Shown: one piece after another, positions 1 to 7,418 of the stretch
Numbering within the stretch: the stretch's first letter is position 1
Layout of the letters: every line of letters starts with the position of its first letter
Assembly: GCA_011046175.1 (NCBI GenBank)
Contig: DSBB01000389.1
Span: forward strand, 1-11,554
DNA: 11,554 nucleotides
Direction: 5' to 3'
From: Candidatus Hydrogenedentota bacterium
GTDB lineage: Bacteria > Hydrogenedentota > Hydrogenedentia > Hydrogenedentales > CAITNO01
Position numbers and translations under genes: made by a program
The notes under the pieces: model-generated
What the model saw: the letters and a program-made list of their open reading frames with translations, nothing else
The model's database searches: none
What the model was told of the DNA's origin: nothing

Positions 1-156
1 CTTTATCACACGGCAGTGGGCAATATCATGTTGCGCCGGGACAACTTCTTGATTTCTTTTCCCTCTTATTTCATTTTGGGGTTTCTCTGGCTTTACACCG
101 GCAGTCTTCGGGATTTGTCGGCCAACGTATTGCAGGTCATCAGGCGCGGCGCCTGA
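1..156 (+). CDS. C-terminal end of an unidentified membrane protein (partial)
   Basis: Reading frame 1 is open from the window edge to a TGA at 154-156 and gives 51 residues. The middle is strongly hydrophobic and aromatic (around FPSYFILGFLWLYTGSL), consistent with one membrane-spanning helix. It is followed by a short basic tail ending VIRRGA, as expected for a last transmembrane segment with a cytoplasmic C-terminus. The other forward frames give a stop or low-complexity, non-membrane-like sequence. Too little remains to name a family; a polytopic transporter, membrane glycosyltransferase or lipid-modifying enzyme are all possible. It converges on the radical SAM gene, with about 20 bases between the two stop codons and no obvious terminator there. 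Confidence 0.6.
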   Translation, partial: LYHTAVGNIMLRRDNFLISFPSYFILGFLWLYTGSLRDLSANVLQVIRRGA

Positions 157-177
157 CGGGTGTATGCGCTTCAATTT

Positions 178-1158
178 TCAATCCGTCCTCTTGTGAAACG
201 GCTGTTCCCTGTCAAAATCCGGCAGGTAGGCGTCCTTGCTGGTCATTTCCTGTATCAGGACGTTTTCAAAACCGAGTTTATCGGCGTAAGCAACGACATC
301 CTCATACTCTCTGACCGTAAGGGGACGGGCAATTTCTGGATGCGTCTTTGCGCGGTATTGCGGCGAATATTGACTCATTAAACTAATGCTGATATCGGTC
401 ATGCCTTCATCGCGAAGCCATAATAGAAAGTCATAACTGCCGGACAAATCATCCGGCAGCACAAGATGCCGGACGAGTACGCCCCTTGCCGCCACGCCGT
501 TTTCGATGTGCAGCGGCCCCGCTTGAGCGTACATCTGACGTAATGCGGCGCGCGCCGTATCGGGGTAGTTTGCGGCGTGGGAGAACCGCGCCGCGGGTTC
601 CGGCGCCATGTATTTCATGTCCGGCAACCACACATCCACCACCCCGTCCAGCAAGCGCACCAGTTCTACGCTGTCGAAACCGTTGGTGTTGTAAACGATT
701 GGAATATCAAGCCCTCGCGCGCAGGCCGCTTCGAGCGCGGAAAGAATCGGCAGAATGTATTGCGTCGGCGTTACAAGGTTGATGTTTTCAACTCCCCGAC
801 TGCGAAGTTTAAGAAACGTTTGCGCCAGATCGCTGAAATGTCCGTTATTGCCTGCGCCTTGCCGGCTGATTTGCCAGTTCTGACAGAACTCGCAGCGCAG
901 ACAGCAATAGGAAAAGAACACCGCGCCCGAGCCGCCCCGGCCCACCAGCATCGGCTCCTCGCCAAAATGAGGCGTGGCCGCCTGCCATCGCGCATGGTCG
1001 CCGTCGCCCAATCCTGCGCGGCAAGTCCCCACGCCCGCGCCCGTCCGAGGCGCGCCGCAGGCATGCCCGCATGCGCTGCATGCCGACGCCATTCGCCGCG
1101 CCTCCGGCAGTACGACGCGCAGCCGTCGGCGTTTTTTGTCAGGATCAATCCGAATCAT
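178..1158 (-). CDS. PflX-like radical SAM Fe-S protein (COG1313, pyruvate formate-lyase activating enzyme homologue)
   Basis: A 326-residue radical SAM protein. The SAM-cluster motif is C85-x3-C89-x2-C92 within FFSYCCLRCEFCQNW, matching the FFSGCNLRCxFCQN signature of the PflX/COG1313 group; C86 is an additional adjacent cysteine. A second cysteine set (C27, C30, C34, C46) precedes it, as is usual in this family, and may bind another cluster or metal. Downstream motifs RHLVLP, SLMSQYSPQYRA and LTVREYEDVV are also typical. The family resembles glycyl-radical-enzyme activases, but its substrate is not established and no glycyl radical enzyme is visible here. I chose the ATG at 1158 because an AAGAGG ribosome site lies 8 bases upstream and the N-terminus then matches the family. 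A GTG at 1242 would add 28 unlikely residues. The gene is probably monocistronic; the upstream gene on the same strand ends 279 bases away. Confidence 0.88.
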   Translation of the reverse strand: MIRIDPDKKRRRLRVVLPEARRMASACSACGHACGAPRTGAGVGTCRAGLGDGDHARWQAATPHFGEEPMLVGRGGSGAVFFSYCCLRCEFCQNWQISRQGAGNNGHFSDLAQTFLKLRSRGVENINLVTPTQYILPILSALEAACARGLDIPIVYNTNGFDSVELVRLLDGVVDVWLPDMKYMAPEPAARFSHAANYPDTARAALRQMYAQAGPLHIENGVAARGVLVRHLVLPDDLSGSYDFLLWLRDEGMTDISISLMSQYSPQYRAKTHPEIARPLTVREYEDVVAYADKLGFENVLIQEMTSKDAYLPDFDREQPFHKRTD

Positions 1159-1437
1159 TGTTGACGCCTCTTGTGCAAGCGATAAATCCGGCGCTATGAT
1201 ACCATCAACAGGGCGGCGCACCCACAAAAAACGGCGCGCCACGGAAACAGGGGCGTTCCATCTTGCTGTTGCCGCTTGTGCGCCATGGCGCGGAAAACCC
1301 GGCGCTGCTATGGATGCCGCTCTGCCAACCCGGATATTTCACCGGATTTCAGTTGCGCCCGCGAATCTAACGCCATATCAGGCGCTTTGCGTGCCAGACA
1401 GTTACCTCCGGAGAACAAATGGTAACGGCGATGGTTC

Positions 1438-4400
1438 CTAATTCGCTAACCGTTCAATGGCGCGGGCGACTGCTTCCCGATGCGCTTCGATGGGCGCAGG
1501 GTCCCAGGTAAATTCGGTCAGGGATGAAGTGATTGCTTCAGGCACTTCGAGCAATGCCTCATAAGCCGCCAGTTCAATCGCAGGCATGTTGTTCCGATGC
1601 TGGTCAATCAGGTTCTTGAGGATCACCAGATATTCATAGTCTTCAATGCCGTCCCTGAGCATGTTCAGTCGAATTGAAGCCACCGGGCCGTCAAGCACGG
1701 GCGCGTCGGGGTTGCCGTCAGCGGCGGCGAGCGGCGGATACAGAAAACGTCCGTCCCCGTTGCCCCATGGTTGTTTCGCGCCGCGCGGCACAATTTCTCC
1801 CAGAGTATGGCGCCAGCTCATGGGGTCTTCATACGGGTTTTGCAGGCCGTCGGGATAGGCGGCGTCGCTGGTCCACCAGTTGAGCGCCCATATCAATACG
1901 CCTTCGATATTGCGCTGCCACGTCTGCCAGAGCCAGACGCGCAGTTCCGTGCCGGGATGGTCTATGAACAGCGTCGCGTAGGGCGCTTTCGGACCGGTGC
2001 AGATATACCACCAGAAACGTTCTCCTGCGGCGCGGCGTTCCTCTGCCCGGTCGTGATCGTATTCAAAAGAGATGGGACACCACAGATTCGGACCGCCGAT
2101 CAGTTCCGGCTCCACCTGCTCGGTCAGTTTACGCTGCAAGTCGGGCGCGGCTTCCTTCATCAACAGGTTGTATTTCATGACAAATTCATACTGGTGCGGT
2201 TCCGGCTCGTCGAACCAGTAGACGAACGCCTCTTCGAGCCAGCCCTTTTTGCGCAAATGTTCCTGCACTTCGTGATACCAGTTTTTGAATGCCGCTTCAT
2301 ATTCCGGCGATCCGGGACCATAGCCGAGCAGATTGCCCGGTACGTCGTCATGCTGCGCCCAGCCCGCGCCCCAGCCAAGCCCCGGTGTGCGTATGACAAA
2401 GGAGTTGAAATGATAGGTGTTGAGGATGTGCTCCATTTTCGCGTCCCACTCGTCCCATCGAAACTCGGGCATAAACGCTTTCACGAGGTCTTCGCCGGTA
2501 TAAGGAGTAAAGTCGTCTTCAATCAAGGTTGCACCGGTTCCCGCATCGCTCACGCGCAGATTGTTGACCCAGACGGTTCCGAGGGTTGAGCCGTCTTCAG
2601 CATACAAGGTGGGCTGCAACTCGAATATGAATTGCACTGCGTTTTCGGGGAACTGGTCAATCACGGTCTCAAAGGATTGCCATGTGCCGTCGCCTTCCAC
2701 GGTTGCGGCAATATTGCGCATGGGTATCCAGTTTCCCTCGGCATCGTAATGCATCAGCACGAACATGAACGGATGATTGGGTGTTTCCGTCTTGTAACGG
2801 AACGCCACGCGCAGACCCGCCGCCGGTATGTCGAGCCGTTGTTCATAACGCGCCGACTCGGTTCCCGTCGGATCGTCGTCCACCAGCATCAACGCGCCGC
2901 CGCCCGGTGCGGTGTCGTCGGTAATACGCCGTCCACCGCTCCATTCGGTCAGATTCGGCCATGAGTACTCAATCTCAGGATAGAAAAATTTCTGCCCCAG
3001 TTCACAGGGGGAGATGTGATGGGCGCTCAACATGGCGAGATATTTGTCAAACACAAGTTGTCGGTCTTCCCGGGTCGTCAGCCCGTGATACCTATTCACC
3101 AGACTGCCTTCAAAACCGAAGGCGCTCTGACAGGTCATACGGTCGGGCAGGGCAAAATCGAAAACCTCCACTTCAAGGGGCACTTCGGCGACCCAGCCAT
3201 CATCCGCTTCAAGAACAAATGAGCCTGTATACACGCCCGCCGGCTGGTTGGGAGGAGCATACACGCGCACCCACAGGGGCTGATTTTCCTCCGCGTTGAG
3301 AGTGATTCCTGCATGGAGCGGCCGCAGCGGGTCCGGCCAGGGCGCAATCGCGCCCAGCTGGTCCGTCGGTTGCGTTATGGGCACATAGCCGACCAGCAGC
3401 GCCTCGATGCCCGGAGGGCCCAGAGTATCGCCGGCGGCGTTTTTTAATTCTCGCATTGTCCATTGCAGGTTGCGCAATGGCTTTGAGGGTCGCAGCACCA
3501 CCTGCGCCGCTTCCCGTTCATTGCGCGCCGCCTGAATGCGCACGGCGGGAGAGGTCACATTTGGGGCGGGACGGCTCCGACTCACCTTCCAGCCGCTGGA
3601 CGCCCACCACAAAGTGACATCATCCGACGAATCCGGTAGCAGTGCCCCGTAGTCGTGGGCAAAAAGCGGCGACAGGTAGAAAGCCGCTTCCGCGCGGTAG
3701 CCCGCATCTTTGCCCAAGTCAAGCGTCACCAGAACATCTCCAACGCCGGGGATGTCATAGTCGAGCGACACGTTCTTAACGGTTCCCGGCGGAATCATCG
3801 CAGATGGCGCGGCGGATTCACTGCGCTTTTCCTCACCGGTTTCCGCGGTGACCCGAGGCGCAACGGCGAGGGGCGCATCGGTCATGTTCCTTATGGAAAC
3901 ATGCATGGTGTTGCCGCCGGGAAGACAGGAGCCCAAGTCAGTAAACGTAACCGCCGCGCGTTCGGACGATTCCGGCACGGCCACGAACCGCGTTGCCCCG
4001 ACAAAATCGCCGGGAGCGCGGTCCAATGCGGCGTGATACGTATATCCGTAGACCTGCATTGAACCGCCCACATCCGCTTCCTGACCCGAGGCGGCGCGCG
4101 CGCGCATCCGAATCCATACAGCGTCCGCCGGGAACAGCGTGTCCGGCAGTGACACGGTTGAAGAACCCCGTGCGTTCAGCGCGCCTATCGAAGTCCAGTT
4201 CTCGCCGTCTGTTCCCGCTTCCACTTCCAATTCGCCGCCGGAATAATAGCCGATGTAAATCTCCACACTGCCACTGGTCTGTTTCACCGTTTCAATGTGG
4301 TGGCGATAGGCCACCCAATTGCCGAGCGCAAACACCCAGCGCGGTTTGTTGAAATAACAGTCAAAACCCGCCAGAGGACGGGCATGGTTGCCGGACTCGT

Positions 4401-4992
4401 CGGCGAAAGGCGCTGTGAAGGCGTACCTGTCGCCCTCGATGCGTTCGCCGGCGCCCAGCGTTATTGTGTCCCGACGGCTGTATACGGGAACCGTCTGCGC
4501 CAGTTCCACGGCGTCAAAAGCGGCCATGCCCTTGATGTTCCATTGGCCAAAACGGAGCCGCGCCGCTTCGGAAGGCATGTCCGGCGGCGTTTGGAAATAG
4601 GTCGTAAAACGTTGCCATTCCGCTGTCATTTCCGGCAGATCGCGGTTGTTGAACAGGGCGCCGGTAAATAGGGAACCACCCATGCCCTCCACATGTCTTG
4701 CTTGGAAGCGCAGCCGGTAGGTCGTATCCGGTTTGAAGGCGATTTCATCAGAAAGCCAGAAGTTCCGGGACAGCTCATTGCCGTCGCCTTTGACGGCTAT
4801 GGCGCGTTGCCCATCCACGCCTTCCCGCAGCCATATGCTGTCGCCCGCGTCTATGTCCCAGCCGACAGGCTTGTCGGCGCCAAGTTCAAACGAGGCGTTC
4901 GGCACAAATGTTGTTTGGCCGTGGATTGTCGCTGCAACTGTCAGTAGCGCGAACAGCGCCGCCGTAAGCAATACACACCTGTTCTCATCCAT
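1438..4992 (-). CDS. Exported multidomain GH123/DUF4091-type glycoside hydrolase-like protein
   Basis: A 1184-residue secreted protein. Residues 1-25 form a signal peptide (hydrophobic LLTAALFALLTVAAT, then IHG-Q), although its n-region is unusually acidic. Residues about 29-165 look like a CBM4/9-type jelly roll (NASFELG...GWDIDAGD at the start). Residues about 170-320 resemble an F5/8-type β-sandwich. The GH123-type N-terminal β-domain lies at about 470-615 and the barrel region follows. YWFDEPEP carries an Asp928-Glu929 pair, which matches the adjacent Asp/Glu catalytic pair known for GH123 β-N-acetylgalactosaminidases. Residues about 990-1125 contain the DUF4091 hallmarks (WWYICTGPKAPY, WLWQTWQRNIEGVLIWALNWW split around 1021-1040, and RLNMLRDGIEDYEYL). 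A further β-rich segment at about 680-830 interrupts the barrel. The ATG at 4992 has an AGGAG site 9 bases upstream. Likely periplasmic or surface-exposed; the substrate is unknown. DUF4091 proteins are diverse, so hydrolase activity is inferred. Confidence 0.87.
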   Translation of the reverse strand: MDENRCVLLTAALFALLTVAATIHGQTTFVPNASFELGADKPVGWDIDAGDSIWLREGVDGQRAIAVKGDGNELSRNFWLSDEIAFKPDTTYRLRFQARHVEGMGGSLFTGALFNNRDLPEMTAEWQRFTTYFQTPPDMPSEAARLRFGQWNIKGMAAFDAVELAQTVPVYSRRDTITLGAGERIEGDRYAFTAPFADESGNHARPLAGFDCYFNKPRWVFALGNWVAYRHHIETVKQTSGSVEIYIGYYSGGELEVEAGTDGENWTSIGALNARGSSTVSLPDTLFPADAVWIRMRARAASGQEADVGGSMQVYGYTYHAALDRAPGDFVGATRFVAVPESSERAAVTFTDLGSCLPGGNTMHVSIRNMTDAPLAVAPRVTAETGEEKRSESAAPSAMIPPGTVKNVSLDYDIPGVGDVLVTLDLGKDAGYRAEAAFYLSPLFAHDYGALLPDSSDDVTLWWASSGWKVSRSRPAPNVTSPAVRIQAARNEREAAQVVLRPSKPLRNLQWTMRELKNAAGDTLGPPGIEALLVGYVPITQPTDQLGAIAPWPDPLRPLHAGITLNAEENQPLWVRVYAPPNQPAGVYTGSFVLEADDGWVAEVPLEVEVFDFALPDRMTCQSAFGFEGSLVNRYHGLTTREDRQLVFDKYLAMLSAHHISPCELGQKFFYPEIEYSWPNLTEWSGGRRITDDTAPGGGALMLVDDDPTGTESARYEQRLDIPAAGLRVAFRYKTETPNHPFMFVLMHYDAEGNWIPMRNIAATVEGDGTWQSFETVIDQFPENAVQFIFELQPTLYAEDGSTLGTVWVNNLRVSDAGTGATLIEDDFTPYTGEDLVKAFMPEFRWDEWDAKMEHILNTYHFNSFVIRTPGLGWGAGWAQHDDVPGNLLGYGPGSPEYEAAFKNWYHEVQEHLRKKGWLEEAFVYWFDEPEPHQYEFVMKYNLLMKEAAPDLQRKLTEQVEPELIGGPNLWCPISFEYDHDRAEERRAAGERFWWYICTGPKAPYATLFIDHPGTELRVWLWQTWQRNIEGVLIWALNWWTSDAAYPDGLQNPYEDPMSWRHTLGEIVPRGAKQPWGNGDGRFLYPPLAAADGNPDAPVLDGPVASIRLNMLRDGIEDYEYLVILKNLIDQHRNNMPAIELAAYEALLEVPEAITSSLTEFTWDPAPIEAHREAVARAIERLAN

Positions 4993-5010
4993 AACAAGTT
5001 TCTCCTAACA

Positions 5011-5023
5011 CGGGCTTCGCCCG
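5011..5023 (-). promoter_or_regulatory. Small hairpin in the leader of the GH123-like gene
   Basis: CGGGC-TTC-GCCCG forms a 5-bp GC-only stem with a tight loop. On the minus strand it sits just upstream of the AGGAG ribosome site of the GH123-like gene, so it would be in the mRNA leader. It could stabilise the leader or modulate ribosome access, but no alternative pairing that hides the ribosome site is evident. Confidence 0.3.
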
Positions 5024-5048
5024 CAACCCAGATTTGACTATTCTCTTT

Positions 5049-5137
5049 GTATGTTGTTCACGCTTCAGCGTGCGGGGTTGCGTGTATGACTTAGAGTTTG
5101 TGTGCTACTGCCGCACGCTGAAGCATGAACAACATAC
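5049..5137. repeat. 27-bp inverted repeat with 35-base spacer, REP/BIME-like
   Basis: The left arm (5049-5075) and right arm (5111-5137) are reverse complements over 27 bases with one mismatch (C at 5061, where perfect pairing would need T). Each arm contains its own mini-hairpin (CACGC-TTCA-GCGTG on the left; the same stem with one mismatch on the right). Two oppositely oriented hairpin-forming units are the layout of a bacterial interspersed mosaic element built from REP sequences. A fragment of the arm (TGAACAACAT) recurs at 5198-5207, and ATGTATGTTG appears at 5256-5265. A decayed REP-associated-type transposase lies about 370 bases to the right. On the minus strand the whole structure would lie in the leader of the GH123-like gene if that gene uses the promoter proposed at 5192-5222. 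Confidence 0.6.
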
Positions 5138-5191
5138 CCAACTTCTTTTTCTTGATTGCGGTTTCTGGCCGATAATGTACTAACAAACACA

Positions 5192-5233
5192 ATTGTATGA
5201 ACAACATGCGGCAAACTGACAAAAAATTGTCAG
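5192..5233 (-). promoter_or_regulatory. Possible promoter of the GH123-like gene with overlapping palindrome
   Basis: On the minus strand, TTGTCA (5222-5217) and TACAAT (5197-5192) match the sigma-70 -35 and -10 boxes at five of six positions each, but the spacing is 19 bases, longer than ideal. The -35 lies inside a perfect 7-bp inverted repeat with an AAAA centre, CTGACAA/TTGTCAG at 5216-5233, which could be an operator or a hairpin. A start site here would give a leader of about 190 bases that includes the large inverted repeat. Confidence 0.3.
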
Positions 5234-5466
5234 CCACCCGGTGTTAAGCGCCTAATGTATGTTGCAAATCGCCCTGAAAACCGTCAAGCCGTTTCATATA
5301 ACAACACGACGTTTCTAATAATACAACATCAAGGCACCGGAAAAGCAAAAATAACAATCCGTTAGAAATGCGGCTGGATTCCCGACTCATAATGTATTCC
5401 CCTTCGCCGTGTTGGGTTTGGCGTACCGGCATGTGCCGATATGAGTTATAAGGCCTCTATAAACGG

Positions 5467-5482
5467 TTGCGCTCCGGCGCAA
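5467..5482. repeat. Perfect 6-bp hairpin upstream of the transposase relic
   Basis: TTGCGC-TCCG-GCGCAA is a perfect stem with a four-base loop, 21 bases before the relic's start codon. Another short inverted repeat (CGGCA-TG-TGCCG) is at 5427-5438. IS200/Y1-type transposases recognise short imperfect hairpins near the element ends, so this may be the remnant of a left end. That role is inferred from position only. Confidence 0.35.
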
Positions 5483-5503
5483 ATCTGTGCTATGGTGCTT
5501 GTC

Positions 5504-5864
5504 ATGCCAAGAGTTGCCCGTATAGAGATTGCCGGTGTGGCTCATCATAGTATCAGGCGGTATGGGTTTGCCGTTGCGGGGTATTGCCTGATGGGTAATC
5601 ATGTGCATATCATTGGTGTTCTGACAACAGGGAACGCTTTGGCGTGAAATACTGAACCGGTTCCGGGACGATTCGGAGTTGGCGCAAGCGCTGCGCCCGC
5701 ATACACGCGCGGGCCGTCCCTTGGGCAGCGACAGTTTCATCAGCAAGTTGAAAGACATGTTTGACCGCCTCCTGCGCCCCTTGCCCATGGGCCGTCCAAA
5801 AGGTTCACGCAAACAAAAAAGCCACGCAGGAGGACAAATAATAATGGTGACTGTCCCCGTTTAA
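5504..5864 (+). pseudogene. Decayed REP-associated / IS200-like tyrosine (Y1, HUH) transposase
   Basis: The start (MPRVARIEIAGVAHH) is the typical N-terminus of RAYT/COG1943 transposases. It then jumps directly to RYGFAVAGYCLMGNHVHIIG, which contains the His-Val-His HUH motif, so roughly 35 residues between HH and RYG are missing. The frame stops at 5645-5647. A different frame then encodes WREILNRFRDDSELAQALR and HTRAGRPLGSDSF...LRPLPMGRPKGSRKQK, which is the family's usual C-terminus, ending at a TAA at 5862-5864. The whole central region, including the helix with the catalytic tyrosine, is gone. The relic therefore has at least two internal deletions plus a frame change and cannot be active. 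It ends directly against the Crp/Fnr gene. The family assignment rests on my recognition of the N- and C-terminal motifs. Confidence 0.8.
5846..5858 (+). repeat. Possible right-end motif of the transposase element
   Basis: GGTGACTGTCCCC lies at the very end of the relic's last frame. From memory, this sequence and its complement recur beside transposases of this family, so it may mark the right end of the former element. No matching copy is seen on the left side, consistent with loss or decay of that end. If correct, the insertion boundary falls about 25-35 bases before the Crp/Fnr start codon. Confidence 0.4.
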
Positions 5865-5883
5865 TGATTTAATGAGAGAAGAT

Positions 5884-6588
5884 ATGAAACGCATCACGGA
5901 ACCGATTGAAAAACGCATTGAATGGTTGAGCGCGTGTTCTCTGTTTTCGGAGTTGTCTTCGGATCACGTTACCGCGCTGGCGGAAGTGGCGGGGTTGCGC
6001 GCGTATGAACCGGGGGAGGTGCTGTTTCACGGCGGCGCCGAAGCGGACGGATTGCATATTATTGTGGCGGGGCGGGTGAAGGTGTGTCGGTACGGCGCGG
6101 ACGGTCGGGAGCAGGTGCTGCATATTTTTGAAGGCGGCGAACCGTGCGGCGAGGTGGCGGTATTCGAGGGACGGGTATATCCCGCCACCGCCGAGGCAAT
6201 GGTTTCCTCCCGTTCGCTGTTTATTTTGCGCGGCGAGTTCCTGCGGGTGGCGCGGACACGCCCCGAACTACTGATGAACATGCTTGCGGTGTTGTCGCGG
6301 CGACTTCGCCGCTTTGTTGAAATGATAGACGACCTGTCGCTAAAGGAGGTCTCGACGCGGCTTGCGCGTCATTTGCTGCAACTGTCGGAAGCGTCGGGCA
6401 ATGAGGTGGAAGTGGAACTTGCCACGTCCAAGGCGATGCTTGCGGCGCGGCTTGGCGCGGTGGCCGAAACGCTTAGCCGCACCTTGACCCGGATGCAGAA
6501 CAAAGGGTTGATACAAGTGGACGGCAGGCGGGTAACGCTCAAGAATCCGTCCGCGTTGAAACGTCTGGCGGACGGTGAGAAGTTATAA
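5884..6588 (+). CDS. Crp/Fnr-family transcriptional regulator
   Basis: A 234-residue regulator. Residues about 18-130 form a cyclic-nucleotide-binding-type β-roll (LFSELSSDHVTALAEVAG, YEPGEVLFHGG, GRVKVCRYGADGREQVLHIF, GEPCGEVAVFEG). A dimerisation helix (RRLRRFVEMIDDLSLKEVSTRLARHLLQL, split around 139-167) and a Crp-type winged helix at about 168-220 follow; SKAMLAARLGAVAETLSRTL carries the recognition helix. The Glu equivalent to Crp Glu72 is present (E90), but the Arg-Ser pair that holds cAMP phosphate is replaced by Pro-Ala (YPATAEA), so cAMP is an unlikely ligand. No Fnr-type N-terminal cysteine cluster is present. I chose ATG 5884, preceded by GAGAGAAG, over ATG 5872, which has no ribosome site. 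Its promoter probably lies within the adjacent transposase relic. The gene is convergent with the glycosyltransferase, with 15 bases between stops. Confidence 0.9.
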   Translation: MKRITEPIEKRIEWLSACSLFSELSSDHVTALAEVAGLRAYEPGEVLFHGGAEADGLHIIVAGRVKVCRYGADGREQVLHIFEGGEPCGEVAVFEGRVYPATAEAMVSSRSLFILRGEFLRVARTRPELLMNMLAVLSRRLRRFVEMIDDLSLKEVSTRLARHLLQLSEASGNEVEVELATSKAMLAARLGAVAETLSRTLTRMQNKGLIQVDGRRVTLKNPSALKRLADGEKL

Positions 6589-6603
6589 CAGCCGCCGCAC
6601 TTG

Positions 6604-7329
6604 TTATTGATAGCGTCCCGCCAGATCATTGGCGCGGATGGAGAACAGGTCAAAAAACATGCGCCCCGCGTCTGTGACAGGGTTGACCCGCGACTTTGGG
6701 CTGTTCAGCCATTTCACGGGCAGCTGGGCAACGCGGAGGCCATGCTTGTGCGCGATGAAGAGCAGTTCCGCGTCGAAACTGAAGCGATTAATGGTCTGCC
6801 GCGAGAAACAAATTTCCGCGGCCTTCGCGGTAAATCCCTTGAAACCGCACTGGGTGTCCTTGAGGGAAGTGACACGGAGCAACCGCTCCAGCCTGTTGAA
6901 ACAGCGCCCCATCCATTCCCGGTACCAGGCCTGGCGTATCCGGATGTCCGAATCGGGCAGGGCACGGGAGCCAATGACAATGTCCGCGCCGGCTTCAAAC
7001 AACGGAAAACAACGGTCGAGTTCCGCAATGGGCGTTGATGCATCGGCGTCGTAAAAAAATCGGTATTTACCGGCGGCCTTTTGCAGCATGCCTGCGCGCA
7101 CTGCGTACCCCTTGCCCCGGTTTTCCGGCAACGTTTCCAACCACAATGGCACGGACATGTTGTTCTGAATCGCGCGCACCATTTCCGAGGTGGCGTCCGT
7201 ACTGCCATCGTCCACGACAATAATTTCCGCACTGTACTCTCGCCGGTTAAAATAGGCGGAAGCGGTCTCGAGCGTATGGGTAATACGCTCCGCCTCATTG
7301 TACGCGGGAATGACTAATGACAAATGCAT
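6604..7329 (-). CDS. Family 2 glycosyltransferase, dolichyl/polyprenyl-phosphate glucose synthase-like
   Basis: A 241-residue GT-A fold glycosyltransferase with LSLVIPAYNEAERI at 3-16, the nucleotide-sugar motif VVDDGSTD at 38-45, the metal-binding D94-A-D96 (FFYDADAST) and the acceptor-side motifs DTQCGFKGF (158-166) and FSFDAELL (183-190). The DTQCGFKGF/FDAELL pair is typical of Alg5-like polyprenyl-phosphate glucosyltransferases, which charge a lipid carrier at the cytoplasmic face of the membrane. No transmembrane helix is present, unlike the GtrB type. The donor sugar cannot be read from sequence. The ATG at 7329 is the only good N-terminus, but its ribosome site is weak. It lies 89 bases behind the DUF1080 gene on the same strand. 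That gap contains a perfect TATAAT (7403-7398) without a convincing -35, so either read-through or its own promoter is possible. Confidence 0.88.
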   Translation of the reverse strand: MHLSLVIPAYNEAERITHTLETASAYFNRREYSAEIIVVDDGSTDATSEMVRAIQNNMSVPLWLETLPENRGKGYAVRAGMLQKAAGKYRFFYDADASTPIAELDRCFPLFEAGADIVIGSRALPDSDIRIRQAWYREWMGRCFNRLERLLRVTSLKDTQCGFKGFTAKAAEICFSRQTINRFSFDAELLFIAHKHGLRVAQLPVKWLNSPKSRVNPVTDAGRMFFDLFSIRANDLAGRYQ

Positions 7330-7418
7330 GGCCCAGTTGTTCCGTTATCCTTTATCGGGCATGGCGCGGTTTTCGGCGCATATCCGACGCGGTTGTAATT
7401 ATAATTTCTATTCGATGA

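Larger units (their letters stand above)
4993..5503. other. 511-base non-coding region between the GH123-like gene and the transposase relic
   Basis: Apart from the leader hairpin, the 27-bp inverted repeat, the proposed minus-strand promoter with its palindrome and the small hairpins near 5427-5482, I see no gene here. The stretch 5260-5400 is A-rich, lacks a credible reading frame and shows no clear signal. The region is lower in GC than its neighbours and looks like accumulated repeat and insertion debris. Confidence 0.6.

Noticed and set aside
1159..1242. Upstream GTG start extending the radical SAM protein by 28 residues
   Set aside because: The extension has no family resemblance, while the ATG at 1158 has a proper ribosome site.
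1280..1291. Perfect 12-bp palindrome GCGCCATGGCGC
   Set aside because: Palindromes of this length are expected a few times by chance in a window this size, and its position suggests no function.
1401..1426. GTTACC/GGTAAC inverted repeat downstream of the GH123-like stop codon
   Set aside because: Only a 6-bp stem with a 14-base loop and no T run on the minus strand, so it is not a convincing terminator.
1771..2589. A 272-codon plus-strand frame inside the GH123-like gene
   Set aside because: It is an antisense shadow of a gene with clear domain motifs and has no family resemblance of its own.
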